NCBI RefSeq assembly: GCF_014490785.1
Contig: NZ_CP051488.1
Location: 744,001-808,000, forward strand
Direction: 5' to 3'
DNA length: 64,000 bases
Origin: Kosakonia sp. SMBL-WEM22
Lineage (GTDB): Bacteria; Pseudomonadota; Gammaproteobacteria; Enterobacterales; Enterobacteriaceae
Part shown: in pieces, positions 51,749 through 61,152 of the stretch
How the letters are laid out: every line of letters begins with the position of its first letter
Position numbering within the stretch: the first letter of the stretch is position 1
The notes under the pieces: generated by a model
The model's database searches: none
Seen by the model: only the letters and a program-made list of their open reading frames with translations
Told to the model about the DNA's origin: nothing
Translations under genes and position numbers: made by a program

Positions 51749-52465
51749 TTATTCCTGCAGATCGCCGCAGAAGCGGTAACCTTCGCCATGAATGGTGGCG
51801 ATAATTTCTGGCGTATCCGGCGTTGATTCAAAGTGCTTACGGATACGGCGGATGGTGACATCCACGGTACGATCGTGCGGTTTCAACTCACGCCCGGTCA
51901 TTTTTTTCAGCAGCTCAGCACGCGACTGAATCTTACCCGGGTTTTCGCAGAAGTGCAGCATCGCGCGGAACTCACTGCGCGGCAGCTTGTACTGCTCGCC
52001 GTTCGGGCTAATCAGCGAACGACTGTTGATATCCAGCTCCCAGCCATTGAATTTGTAGCTATCAACGCTGCGGCGCTCTTCGCTGATGGTACCGAGATTC
52101 ATGGTACGGGACAGCAGGTTGCGCGCGCGGATAGTCAATTCACGCGGGTTAAAGGGTTTGGTGATGTAATCGTCAGCGCCAATTTCAAGACCGAGGATCT
52201 TATCGACCTCGTTGTCGCGACCGGTCAAAAACATCAGCGCGACGTTCGCCTGCTCACGCAGCTCACGCGCCAATAAAAGACCGTTTTTACCCGGCAGGTT
52301 GATATCCATAATCACCAGGTTTACATCGTGTTCAGAAAGGATCTGATGCATTTCAGCGCCATCAGTCGCTTCAAAGACATCGTAGCCTTCTGCTTCGAAA
52401 ATGCTTTTCAACGTGTTGCGTGTTACCAACTCGTCTTCAACAATAAGAATGTGCGGGATCTGCAT
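51749..52465 (-). CDS. arcA: Anoxic redox response regulator ArcA
   Basis: 238 residues, as in E. coli. OmpR family: receiver with HILIVEDELVTRN, phosphoacceptor D54 in LVIMDINLPG and YITKPFNP, followed by the winged helix with RTVDVTIRRIRKHFE. Phosphorylated by ArcB under microaerobic conditions it represses respiratory and TCA genes. The long upstream region holds a candidate FNR box and the small gene yjjY on the other strand. Confidence 0.97.
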   Translation of the reverse strand: MQIPHILIVEDELVTRNTLKSIFEAEGYDVFEATDGAEMHQILSEHDVNLVIMDINLPGKNGLLLARELREQANVALMFLTGRDNEVDKILGLEIGADDYITKPFNPRELTIRARNLLSRTMNLGTISEERRSVDSYKFNGWELDINSRSLISPNGEQYKLPRSEFRAMLHFCENPGKIQSRAELLKKMTGRELKPHDRTVDVTIRRIRKHFESTPDTPEIIATIHGEGYRFCGDLQE

Positions 52466-52559
52466 GTTTGCTACCTAAATTGCCAACTAAATCGAAACAG
52501 GAAGTACAAAAGTCCCTGACCAGCCTGGTGCATGTCGAAAATTAACATGACGGCATAAC

Positions 52560-52700
52560 ATGACTAAAGTACGTAATTGCGTTCTTGATGCACTTTCCAT
52601 CAACGTCAACAACATCATTAGCTTGGTCGTGGGCACTTTCCCTCTGAACCCGACAGTGTCAAAAACGGCTGTCATCCTAACCATTTTAACAGCAACATAA
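52560..52700 (+). CDS. yjjY: Small protein YjjY
   Basis: 46 residues, MTKVRNCVLDALSINVNNII then VVGTFPLNPTVSKTAVILTI and TAT. It matches E. coli YjjY in length and almost every residue as I remember that sequence. It is moderately hydrophobic, with no clear signal peptide. It lies 94 bp from the arcA start on the opposite strand, within the arcA leader. The function is unknown; it has been considered a possible leader or regulatory peptide rather than an ordinary gene. Confidence 0.75.
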   Translation: MTKVRNCVLDALSINVNNIISLVVGTFPLNPTVSKTAVILTILTAT

Positions 52701-52741
52701 CAGGCTAAGACGCAAATGACACCCAATAAAACTACGCTTCG

Positions 52742-52755
52742 TTGACATATATCAA
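52742..52755 (-). promoter_or_regulatory. Candidate FNR box for arcA
   Basis: TTGAC-ATAT-ATCAA matches TTGAT-N4-ATCAA at nine of ten positions. It lies 277 bp upstream of the arcA start; E. coli arcA is activated anaerobically by FNR from a distal promoter. The remaining part of this 397-bp stretch (52701-53097) also has CTGTTAACATCTTAACAG at 52933-52950, an inverted repeat of unknown role. Confidence 0.7.
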
Positions 52756-53097
52756 GTTCAATTGTAGCACGTTAACACTTTAGCGAAATTCTGATAGCCA
52801 GCTGCTAGCTTCTATCACAATTTTTCAATAAACCAAGTAGTTGCGAGCGCTAATTGATAAATAGCCTGAATCCAACACAGGCAGACATTTCTGTATTAAA
52901 ATGCCAAGGATAAACAGAGGGATATGCCCGTTCTGTTAACATCTTAACAGGTAATATTGCCGATAAACAGTTTAGCTTTTTTTAAGCGTAGAGACGGGGC
53001 TGATCGGCTATTAGTGTTATGTAATTGTAAATTCGCTCCGCGTAATATGTTGATTGGTGTCACATTTCTTCAGCGGACATGAAAAAAGAAGGTTTCG

Positions 53098-53784
53098 ATG
53101 CAACTGGCAATTGTTCTTGTCTCACCCGCACGAGCGGAAAACGTCGGCGCCGCAGCGCGCGCCATGAAAACAATGGGCTTTACTGACCTACGTATTGTCG
53201 ACAGCGAAGCTCATTTGCAAGAAGCTGCACGGCGCGTCGCGCACGGCTCGGTCGACATTCTGGATAATGCGAAACATTATGCGACCCTCGCCGATGCGCT
53301 GGCCGATATTCCATTCACCATTGCCACCACTGCGCGTAGTCGGGCGAAATTTCACTATTACGCCACGCCAGAGCAACTTGTGCCGTTATTAGAGGAAAAA
53401 AGCGCCTGGCTTAGCGGTGCGGCGCTGGTATTTGGGCGTGAAGATTCCGGGCTGACAAATGAAGAGCTGGCGCTGGCGGATATTTTAACGGGCGTACCGA
53501 TGGCGGCAGATTACCCTTCGCTTAATCTCGGCCAGGCTGTGATGGTGTTTTGCTATCAATTATCTGCCTTAGTGCAAAATGCACCGCAAACCATTTCTCA
53601 GGTTGATAATAATCAGCTAAGTGCATTACGTTTGCGGGCACATAATTTACTCAAAAAATTAGGCGTGGTTGACGATATGAAAATGGTCGACTGGCTGGAT
53701 CAGCGGCTTGGCTTGCTCGAACAGCGCGACACTGCGATGTTGCACCGTTTGCTGCACGACATCGAAAAAAAGCTTATCGAGTAA
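53098..53784 (+). CDS. lasT: SPOUT-family RNA methyltransferase LasT (YjtD)
   Basis: 228 residues, as in E. coli. SpoU/TrmH (SPOUT knot) methyltransferase: motif 1 SPARAENVGAAARAMKTMGF (10-29), motif 2 LVFGREDSGLTNEEL, motif 3 YPSLNLGQAVMVFCYQL. The C-terminal region (170-228) is TrmJ-like and helical. The target is presumably tRNA or rRNA ribose, but it is not defined. Ribosome site GAAGG. Confidence 0.93.
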   Translation: MQLAIVLVSPARAENVGAAARAMKTMGFTDLRIVDSEAHLQEAARRVAHGSVDILDNAKHYATLADALADIPFTIATTARSRAKFHYYATPEQLVPLLEEKSAWLSGAALVFGREDSGLTNEELALADILTGVPMAADYPSLNLGQAVMVFCYQLSALVQNAPQTISQVDNNQLSALRLRAHNLLKKLGVVDDMKMVDWLDQRLGLLEQRDTAMLHRLLHDIEKKLIE

Positions 53785-53917
53785 CGCGCTGTAATAAGAT
53801 TATTTTATAGCTGAAGATGCTGCGATATCGATTGCTCATCGCCCTGATCGGGCTGTAAACGGCTTCGCTTTTAGCGCAGACGGGAATTGAATAAATTCTG
53901 CATAAATAAAAAATAAA

Positions 53918-53946
53918 TTGACTTAAGCAGGCAGATACTTTAACCA
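53918..53946 (+). promoter_or_regulatory. Promoter of the thr operon
   Basis: -35 TTGACT at 53918-53923 and the region ATACTTTAACCAATATAGGC around 53935-53954 keep the E. coli thr promoter form; the -10 lies near TTTAAC or TAACCA at 53939-53946, about 50 bp before thrL. Confidence 0.7.
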
Positions 53947-53993
53947 ATATAGGCATACAGCACAGACAGATAATAATACAGAGCACAACATCC

Positions 53994-54062
53994 ATGGCAC
54001 GCATCTGCACGATTACCACTATTACAACCATCACCATTACCACAGGTAACGGTGCGGGCTGA
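53994..54062 (+). CDS. thrL: thr operon leader peptide ThrL
   Basis: 22 residues, MARICTITTITTITITTGNG then AG, with eight Thr and five Ile codons. Ribosome stalling at these codons when charged Thr- or Ile-tRNA is scarce prevents the terminator at 54081-54117. The length is one more than E. coli ThrL (MKRISTTITTT..., 21), and its N-terminus is changed to MARIC. Confidence 0.93.
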   Translation: MARICTITTITTITITTGNGAG

Positions 54063-54080
54063 CGCGTACAGGAAATACTG

Positions 54081-54117
54081 AAAAAAGCCCGCACCTGAAC
54101 AGTGCGGGCTTTTTTTT
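54081..54117 (+). terminator. thr attenuator
   Basis: AAAAAAGCCCGCAC / GTGCGGGCTTTTTT with a 7-base loop ends in a T run, 25 bp before thrA. The preceding thrL stop region can form the alternative pairing. Confidence 0.95.
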
Positions 54118-54141
54118 CGAGCAAAAATCAAGGGGTAAAGC

Positions 54142-56604
54142 ATGAGAGTGTTGAAGTTCGGCGGTACATCAGTGGCAAATGCGGAGCGTTTTCTGCGTGT
54201 TGCCGATATTCTGGAAAGTAATGCCAGGCAGGGACAAGTCGCAACCGTACTCTCTGCACCCGCCAAAATTACTAACCATCTTGTCGCGATGATTGAAAAG
54301 ACCATCTCCGGACAGGATGCGATTCCCAACATTAGCGATGCAGAGCGTATTTTCTCCGAGCTGCTGCAGGGGCTTTCAGATGCGCAGCCTGGTTTTCTGC
54401 TCGCACAACTTAAAACCGTGGTTGATGCTGAATTTGCGCAGATCAAACATGTCCTGCACGGCATCAGTCTGCTGGGTCAGTGTCCGGACAGCATCAATGC
54501 TGCGCTCATCTGCCGGGGTGAAAAACTCTCTATCGCGATTATGGCCGGGCTGCTGGAAGCACGTGGTCACAAAGTGACGGTTATCGATCCGGTCGAAAAA
54601 TTACTCGCTGTCGGGCACTATCTCGAATCAACGGTCGATATCGCTGAATCCACACGTCGTATCGAAGCCAGCCGCATTCCGCAGGATCATATGGTGCTGA
54701 TGGCCGGTTTCACCGCGGGCAATGAGAAGGGCGAACTGGTAGTGCTCGGGCGTAACGGCTCCGATTACTCTGCCGCCGTGCTGGCTGCATGTTTACGCGC
54801 TGACTGTTGTGAAATCTGGACTGATGTCGACGGCGTATATACCTGTGACCCGCGCCAGGTGCCGGACGCCAGGCTGCTGAAGTCAATGTCCTATCAGGAA
54901 GCCATGGAGCTCTCCTACTTCGGCGCTAAAGTTCTTCACCCCCGCACCATTACCCCCATCGCCCAATTTCAGATCCCCTGCCTGATTAAAAATACCGGCA
55001 ACCCGCAAGCACCGGGTACGCTGATTGGCGCTACTTCGGATGATGACGCATTGCCGGTTAAGGGGATCTCCAATCTCAACAATATGGCGATGTTCAGCGT
55101 TTCCGGCCCGGGGATGAAAGGGATGGTCGGCATGGCCGCCCGCGTCTTCGCCACCATGTCGCGCAACGGCATTTCCGTCGTGCTGATCACCCAATCCTCA
55201 TCCGAGTACAGCATCAGCTTCTGTGTGCCGCAGTCCGACTGCGCCCGTGCGCAGCGTGCGATGAATGAAGAGTTCTATCTTGAACTGAAAGAGGGTCTGC
55301 TGGAGCCGCTCGCCGTGATGGAGCGTCTGGCGATCATCTCCGTTGTTGGCGACGGCATGCGCACCTTACGCGGCATCTCGGCGAAATTCTTTGCCGCTCT
55401 GGCGCGCGCCAATATCAATATCGTGGCGATTGCCCAGGGCTCTTCTGAGCGCTCGATCTCCGTTGTGGTCAGCAATGACGATGCAACGACCGGCGTGCGC
55501 GTCACTCATCAGATGTTGTTCAACACCGATCAGGTGATTGAAGTCTTTGTTATCGGTGTTGGCGGCGTCGGCGGCGCACTACTGGAACAGCTGAAGCGCC
55601 AGCAAACGTGGCTGAAGAGTAAGCATATCGATCTGCGCGTCTGCGGCGTTGCTAACTCGAGAGCGCTGCTGACCAATGTGCATGGCCTGAACCTGGATAA
55701 CTGGCAGGCAGAGCTCGCGGAAGCGAAGGAGCCGTTCAACCTCGGCCGACTGATTCGCCTGGTGAAGGAGTACCATCTGCTGAACCCGGTGATCGTCGAT
55801 TGCACCTCCAACCAGGCAGTCGCCGATCAGTATGCCGACTTCCTGCGCGAAGGTTTCCACGTCGTTACGCCGAACAAAAAAGCGAACACCTCGTCGATGG
55901 ATTACTACCATCAGCTGCGCCGCGCCGCAGAGAAATCGCGCCGCAAATTCCTCTATGACACCAACGTTGGCGCAGGCCTGCCGGTAATTGAAAACCTGCA
56001 AAACCTGCTTAATGCCGGCGATGAGCTGCAACGCTTCTCGGGCATTCTCTCCGGTTCTCTCTCCTTTATTTTCGGTAAGCTCGACGAAGGGATGAGTCTG
56101 TCGGAAGCGACAAAAGTCGCGCGCGAGATGGGCTACACCGAGCCGGACCCGCGTGACGATCTCTCCGGTATGGACGTCGCACGCAAATTATTGATTCTGG
56201 CCCGTGAAACCGGGCGCGAGCTGGAACTGACGGATATCGTGATCGAGCCGGTACTGCCAGCAAGCTTCGATGATTCCGGCGAGGTCGACAGCTTTATGGC
56301 GCGTCTGCCGTCGCTGGATGATGAGTTTGCCAGCCGCGTGGCGAAGGCCCGTGACGCCGGCAATGTGCTGCGTTATGTTGGCAACATTGAAGAGGATGGC
56401 ACCTGCCGGGTGAAGATCGCCGAAGTCGACGGCAACGATCCGTTGTATAAGGTGAAAAACGGCGAGAACGCGCTGGCGTTTTACAGCCACTATTACCAGC
56501 CGTTGCCGCTGGTGCTGCGCGGTTACGGCGCGGGTAATGATGTTACGGCGGCGGGCGTGTTTGCCGACCTGCTGCGTACGCTTTCGTGGAAGTTAGGGGT
56601 CTGA
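54142..56604 (+). CDS. thrA: Aspartokinase I/homoserine dehydrogenase I
   Basis: 820 residues, as in E. coli. The N-terminal aspartokinase starts VLKFGGTSVANAERFLRVAD; two ACT domains (about 310-460) bind threonine; the C-terminal homoserine dehydrogenase has the NAD(P) loop VIGVGGVGGALLEQL and the substrate region YTEPDPRDDLSGMDVARK. It catalyses the first and third steps of threonine synthesis and is feedback-inhibited by threonine. thrB starts one base after its stop. Confidence 0.97.
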   Translation: MRVLKFGGTSVANAERFLRVADILESNARQGQVATVLSAPAKITNHLVAMIEKTISGQDAIPNISDAERIFSELLQGLSDAQPGFLLAQLKTVVDAEFAQIKHVLHGISLLGQCPDSINAALICRGEKLSIAIMAGLLEARGHKVTVIDPVEKLLAVGHYLESTVDIAESTRRIEASRIPQDHMVLMAGFTAGNEKGELVVLGRNGSDYSAAVLAACLRADCCEIWTDVDGVYTCDPRQVPDARLLKSMSYQEAMELSYFGAKVLHPRTITPIAQFQIPCLIKNTGNPQAPGTLIGATSDDDALPVKGISNLNNMAMFSVSGPGMKGMVGMAARVFATMSRNGISVVLITQSSSEYSISFCVPQSDCARAQRAMNEEFYLELKEGLLEPLAVMERLAIISVVGDGMRTLRGISAKFFAALARANINIVAIAQGSSERSISVVVSNDDATTGVRVTHQMLFNTDQVIEVFVIGVGGVGGALLEQLKRQQTWLKSKHIDLRVCGVANSRALLTNVHGLNLDNWQAELAEAKEPFNLGRLIRLVKEYHLLNPVIVDCTSNQAVADQYADFLREGFHVVTPNKKANTSSMDYYHQLRRAAEKSRRKFLYDTNVGAGLPVIENLQNLLNAGDELQRFSGILSGSLSFIFGKLDEGMSLSEATKVAREMGYTEPDPRDDLSGMDVARKLLILARETGRELELTDIVIEPVLPASFDDSGEVDSFMARLPSLDDEFASRVAKARDAGNVLRYVGNIEEDGTCRVKIAEVDGNDPLYKVKNGENALAFYSHYYQPLPLVLRGYGAGNDVTAAGVFADLLRTLSWKLGV

Positions 56605-56605
56605 G

Positions 56606-57535
56606 ATGGTGAAGGTGTATGCGCCGGCGTCTAGCGCCAATATGAGCGTAGGGTTTGATGTCCTCGGCGCGGCGGTAACGCCGGTCGATGGCACGCTGTT
56701 AGGCGACACGGTGTCGGTGGAAGCTGCCGACCACTTTAGTCTGCAAAACAGCGGGCGTTTCGCCAGTAAATTACCAGGCGAAGCGCGGGAGAATATCGTC
56801 TATCAATGCTGGGAGCTCTTTTGCCAGCAGATTGGCAAGCAGGTGCCAGTGGCGATGACGCTGGAAAAAAATATGCCGATCGGCTCCGGTCTCGGCTCCA
56901 GCGCCTGTTCGGTCGTGGCGGCGCTGGTAGCGATGAACGAGTTCTGCGGTAAACCGCTTGATGAGACACGCATGCTGGCGCTGATGGGCGAGCTGGAAGG
57001 GCGCATCTCCGGCAGCGTGCATTACGACAACGTCGCGCCTTGCTACCTCGGCGGCATGCAGTTGATGATCGAGGAAGGCGGCATTATCAGCCAGCAGGTG
57101 CCATGCTTTGATGAGTGGTTATGGGTGCTTGCCTACCCGGGCATTAAAGTCTCGACGGCAGAAGCGCGCGCCATTTTACCGGCGCAGTATCGTCGTCAGG
57201 AGTGTATTGCTCACGGGCGTCACCTGGCTGGGTTTATTCATGCCTGTTACTCGCGCCAGCCTGCGCTGGCGGCGAAATTGATGAAAGATGTGATTGCCGA
57301 ACCTTACCGCATGAAGCTGCTGCCAGGCTTTGAGCAGGCGCGTCAGGCGGTAGCGGATATCGGCGCGCTGGCTTGCGGCATCTCCGGTTCAGGTCCAACG
57401 CTGTTTGCGTTGTGCGACAAACCGGATACTGCGCAGCGCGTGGCCGACTGGCTCGGCAAACACTATCTGCAAAATCAGGAAGGCTTCGTTCATATTTGCC
57501 GGCTGGACACGGCGGGCGCAAGGGTAGTGGGATAA
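56606..57535 (+). CDS. thrB: Homoserine kinase
   Basis: 309 residues (E. coli 310). GHMP kinase: ATP loop PIGSGLGSSA (91-100), N-terminal VYAPASSANMSVGFDVLGAA, and GISGSGPTLFAL near the C-terminus. It phosphorylates homoserine for ThrC. The ribosome site lies inside thrA (AGGGGTCTGAG), and thrC starts 3 bp after its stop. Confidence 0.97.
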   Translation: MVKVYAPASSANMSVGFDVLGAAVTPVDGTLLGDTVSVEAADHFSLQNSGRFASKLPGEARENIVYQCWELFCQQIGKQVPVAMTLEKNMPIGSGLGSSACSVVAALVAMNEFCGKPLDETRMLALMGELEGRISGSVHYDNVAPCYLGGMQLMIEEGGIISQQVPCFDEWLWVLAYPGIKVSTAEARAILPAQYRRQECIAHGRHLAGFIHACYSRQPALAAKLMKDVIAEPYRMKLLPGFEQARQAVADIGALACGISGSGPTLFALCDKPDTAQRVADWLGKHYLQNQEGFVHICRLDTAGARVVG

Positions 57536-57538
57536 CCA

Positions 57539-58825
57539 ATGAAACTCTACAACTTAAAAGATCACAATGAGCAGGTCAGCTTCGCGCAGGCCGTTACACA
57601 AGGGCTTGGCAAAAATCAGGGGCTCTTCTTCCCGCACGATCTGCCGGAATTTAACCTGACGGAAATCGACGAGATGCTGGAGCAGGACTTCGTCAGCCGC
57701 AGCGCGAAGATCCTCTCCGCCTTTATCGGGGATGAGATCCCGCAGGAAGCGTTGGAATCCCGCGTGCGCGCCGCCTTCGCCTTCCCGGCACCGGTTAAGC
57801 CGGTCGAGAGCGATATCGGCTGCCTGGAGCTGTTCCACGGGCCAACGCTGGCATTTAAAGATTTTGGCGGGCGCTTTATGGCGCAGATGCTGAGCGCCAT
57901 CAGCGGCGATAAACCGGTCACCATTCTGACGGCGACCTCCGGCGACACCGGCGCGGCCGTGGCCCATGCCTTCTACGGCATGAAGAACGTTCGCGTCGTG
58001 ATCCTCTACCCGCAGGGCAAAATCAGCCCGCTGCAGGAGAAGCTCTTCTGCACCCTGGGCGGGAATATCGAAACGGTGGCGATTGATGCCGATTTCGACG
58101 CCTGCCAGGCGCTGGTCAAACAGGCTTTTGACGATGAAGAGCTGAAGAGCGCGCTGGGTCTTAACTCGGCCAACTCGATCAACATCAGCCGCCTGCTGGC
58201 GCAGGTGTGCTACTACTTCGAAGCGGTGGCGCAGCTGCCGCAAGAGGCGCGCAATCAGTTGGTGGTGTCGGTGCCAAGCGGCAACTTCGGCGATTTGACC
58301 GCCGGGCTGCTGGCGAAGTCGCTCGGCCTGCCGGTGAAGCGCTTTATCGCCGCCACCAACGCCAACGACACCGTGCCGCGTTTTCTGAAAGAGGGCGAGT
58401 GGCAGCCAAAAGCGACGCAGGCGACGCTGTCCAATGCGATGGATGTCAGCCAGCCGAACAACTGGCCGCGCGTGGAGGAGCTGTTCCGACGTAAAATCTG
58501 GCGTCTGAATGAGCTGGGTTACGCGGCGGTGGATGATGAAACCACCAAAGCGACAATCGTTGAGCTGAAGGAGAAGGGCTACGTCTCAGAACCTCACGCG
58601 GCGATTGCTTATCGCGCTCTGCGCGATCAGCTCCATCCGGGTGAGTATGGCCTGTTCCTCGGCACTGCGCATCCGGCGAAGTTCAAAGAGAGCGTGGAAG
58701 CGATCCTTGGCGAAACGCTGCCGCTGCCGAAAGAGCTGGCTGACCGAGCGGATCTGCCGCTGCGCTCTCACTCCCTGCCTGCGGATTTTGCGGCGTTACG
58801 CCAGCTGATGATGCAAAAAGCGTAA
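57539..58825 (+). CDS. thrC: Threonine synthase
   Basis: 428 residues, as in E. coli. PLP enzyme of fold type II: the Schiff-base lysine is K107 in TLAFKDFGGRF, the phosphate loop is VPSGNFGDLTAG, and ATSGDTGAAVAHAF binds the cofactor. It converts phosphohomoserine to threonine. Last gene of thrLABC; convergent with yaaA. Confidence 0.97.
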   Translation: MKLYNLKDHNEQVSFAQAVTQGLGKNQGLFFPHDLPEFNLTEIDEMLEQDFVSRSAKILSAFIGDEIPQEALESRVRAAFAFPAPVKPVESDIGCLELFHGPTLAFKDFGGRFMAQMLSAISGDKPVTILTATSGDTGAAVAHAFYGMKNVRVVILYPQGKISPLQEKLFCTLGGNIETVAIDADFDACQALVKQAFDDEELKSALGLNSANSINISRLLAQVCYYFEAVAQLPQEARNQLVVSVPSGNFGDLTAGLLAKSLGLPVKRFIAATNANDTVPRFLKEGEWQPKATQATLSNAMDVSQPNNWPRVEELFRRKIWRLNELGYAAVDDETTKATIVELKEKGYVSEPHAAIAYRALRDQLHPGEYGLFLGTAHPAKFKESVEAILGETLPLPKELADRADLPLRSHSLPADFAALRQLMMQKA

Positions 58826-58829
58826 TCTC

Positions 58830-58864
58830 AAGCGTCCTCCACTGACCGGTGGGGGACGCTTTCC
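58830..58864 (+). terminator. Terminator of the thr operon
   Basis: AGCGTCCTCCAC / GTGGGGGACGCT (one wobble pair) with a 6-base loop, followed by TTCCC, lies just after thrC. The short T stretch makes it weaker than usual. Confidence 0.65.
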
Positions 58865-58867
58865 CGC

Positions 58868-59641
58868 TTACTGTTCGTGGCGCTTAAACACCAGCTCGTC
58901 TGGCGTCGAGGCCGTCTCATCAAAGAAGTACCCTTCGCGGTCAAAGCCCGTAAGCTGCTCCGGCTTCGTCAGACGCTGCTCAATGATGTAGCGGCTCATC
59001 AGGCCGCGCGCTTTTTTGGCGTAGAAGCTGATGACCTTAAACGTGCCGTTTTTCTCATCGAGGAACACTGGTTTGATGATGCGCGCATTGAGCTTTTTCG
59101 GCTTCACCGTGCGGAAATACTCATCGGATGCCAGGTTAACCACAATCTCATCGCCCTGTTCGGTCAGCGCTTCATTCAACGTATCGGTGATGATATCGCC
59201 CCAGAACTGGTAGAGATCTTTACCTCTCTCATTCTCAAAACGAATACCCATCTCAAGACGATAGGGCTGCATCAAATCGAGCGGACGCAGCACGCCATAG
59301 AGACCAGATAACATGCGCAGATGCTGCTGGGCGAAGTCAAAATCCGCATCGCTAAAGGTTTCAGCCTGCAGGCCGGTATAAACATCGCCTTTAAAGGCGA
59401 GCAGTGCCTGACGTGCGTTTTCCGGCGTGAAGTCGGGCTGCCAGTCGTGAAAACGGGTGGCGTTGAGGTCGGCGAGCTTGTCGCTGATCCCCATTAGCTT
59501 TTTGATCTGCGGCGCGGAAAGCGTGCGGGCGGTCTTAATCAGCTGTTGAGAGTGCTCCAGCAGCGCTGGCTGGGTGAAACGCTCGGTTGCCAGCGGGCTC
59601 TGGTAATCGAGCGTCTTGGCAGGTGAAATCAAAATCAGCAT
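58868..59641 (-). CDS. yaaA: Peroxide stress protein YaaA
   Basis: 257 residues from the ATG at 59639-59641 (AAGGAG upstream); the GTG at 59647 overlaps that site. The UPF0246 family starts MLILISPAKTLDYQSPLA and has HDWQPDFTPENARQALLAF, GLYGVLRPLDLMQPYRLEMG and IISFYAKKARGLMSRY-type segments. In E. coli YaaA is OxyR-induced and lowers free iron and hydroxyl damage; a DNA-binding helix-hairpin-helix has been described. Convergent with thrC. Confidence 0.93.
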   Translation of the reverse strand: MLILISPAKTLDYQSPLATERFTQPALLEHSQQLIKTARTLSAPQIKKLMGISDKLADLNATRFHDWQPDFTPENARQALLAFKGDVYTGLQAETFSDADFDFAQQHLRMLSGLYGVLRPLDLMQPYRLEMGIRFENERGKDLYQFWGDIITDTLNEALTEQGDEIVVNLASDEYFRTVKPKKLNARIIKPVFLDEKNGTFKVISFYAKKARGLMSRYIIEQRLTKPEQLTGFDREGYFFDETASTPDELVFKRHEQ

Positions 59642-59715
59642 GCTCACTCCTTGCTGTGTGAGAAATTTCCGCTGACTTTAACAAAAAAATCGCCTGGCTT
59701 GATCGATAGTTGCGA

Positions 59716-61152
59716 TTAGCGAGACGAAGGGGGAAGCGAATCCCAACTGCCTGGCGCAAGCTGACGCTGAATCTCCGGATAACGCTGCGGGTTAAACACC
59801 GGCTCGACGCCGAGTTTGCGCTGGCGCAGATAGTCACCCGCCAGCACCTTAACCACCGGAGACAGCAGCAGGATCGCCGTCAGGTTAATCATCGCCATCA
59901 GCGCTATTACCACATCGGCGATATGCCAAATCAGCGGTACGCTGATCAACGACCCGCACAGTACCATCAACACCACCACGCCCCGCAATATCAGCAGGTT
60001 GCCACGGCTATTACGGCCTAAAAAGATCAGGTTGTTCTCGGCATAGAGGTAGTTTGCAAGGATTGAGGTAAAAGCGAACAGCAGCACAACCAGCGCAATA
60101 AACCCGGCGCTCCAGCCACCTGCAAGAGAGACCATCGCCTGCTGCATCAACTGAATGCCGATAAGGCTGCTCTCTGCCGACCCGTTACCTGCCAGCAGCA
60201 GCATCATCGCGCTGGCGGTACAGACCAGAAAGGTATCTGTCAGCACACCAATCATCTGCACAATGCCCTGCGCAACGGGGTGGGGCGGGGAGGAGGCTGC
60301 CATCGCGGCGGCGTTCGGCGAGGAGCCCATTCCGGCTTCGTTAGTCGACATGCTGCGCTGAAACCCGCTGGTCATCGCCTGGCTCAGCGTCCAGGCCATG
60401 GTGCCGGTCGCCGCCTCTTGCCAGCCGAAGGCGCTTTTAAATATAGTCTCGAAGACCTCTGGTAACAGGCTGGCATGCCAAAGGCTGATGCTCAAACTCA
60501 CCCCAATCCAGGCCAGCGCAATCAGCGGCACCATCCACTGCATCAGACGGGAGAGCACTATCAGGCCGCGGGGCATAAACAGCAGGCAGCCCACCGCCAG
60601 CACCAGGCCGGTCAGCGTGCCCGGCACCTGCCAGGCGAAGTGAACGGCGCGCGTCACCACGCTGGATTGGATGGTGTTAAACACCAGCCCATAGGCGAGG
60701 AGCAGGAAAATGGAGAAGAGCACGCCCATCCAGCGCATGCCGAGGCCGCGCGCCATATACCAGGCCGGGCCGCCGCGCAGTTGGTTATTAGCGTCGCGCT
60801 CTTTATAGAGCTGGGCCAATGCACACTCGGCGAAGCTGGTCGCCATGCTGATAAGTGCTGCGATCCACATCCAGAAGATCGCGCCCGGCCCACCGGCGGT
60901 AAGGGCAAACGCCACACCCGCCAGGTTGCCGCTGCCTAAACGCGTCGCCAGGCTCAGGCAGAGCGCCTGCCACGAGGTGAGGGCACCGGGCGGTACGCTG
61001 CGCCCGCTTTTCAGACTTTTGCCAAAGTCGCGGAAAAAACGAAAGGGAACAAACAGGCTGCGAAATGCAAACCAGATACCCGCCGCTGCCAGCAGGTATA
61101 CCATCAGCGATCCCCACAGGATCTCACTGATAAAAGAGAAGAATTCTGGCAT
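59716..61152 (-). CDS. yaaJ: AGCS-family sodium/alanine symporter YaaJ
   Basis: 478 residues (E. coli 476). Eleven or so membrane segments and the AGCS signature GSGNLAGVAFALTAGGPGAIFWMW near residue 75, followed by SFAECALAQLY and STNEAGMGSSPNAAA. The protein is predicted to carry alanine or glycine with sodium into the cell; substrate not proven here. Divergent from talB. Confidence 0.92.
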   Translation of the reverse strand: MPEFFSFISEILWGSLMVYLLAAAGIWFAFRSLFVPFRFFRDFGKSLKSGRSVPPGALTSWQALCLSLATRLGSGNLAGVAFALTAGGPGAIFWMWIAALISMATSFAECALAQLYKERDANNQLRGGPAWYMARGLGMRWMGVLFSIFLLLAYGLVFNTIQSSVVTRAVHFAWQVPGTLTGLVLAVGCLLFMPRGLIVLSRLMQWMVPLIALAWIGVSLSISLWHASLLPEVFETIFKSAFGWQEAATGTMAWTLSQAMTSGFQRSMSTNEAGMGSSPNAAAMAASSPPHPVAQGIVQMIGVLTDTFLVCTASAMMLLLAGNGSAESSLIGIQLMQQAMVSLAGGWSAGFIALVVLLFAFTSILANYLYAENNLIFLGRNSRGNLLILRGVVVLMVLCGSLISVPLIWHIADVVIALMAMINLTAILLLSPVVKVLAGDYLRQRKLGVEPVFNPQRYPEIQRQLAPGSWDSLPPSSR

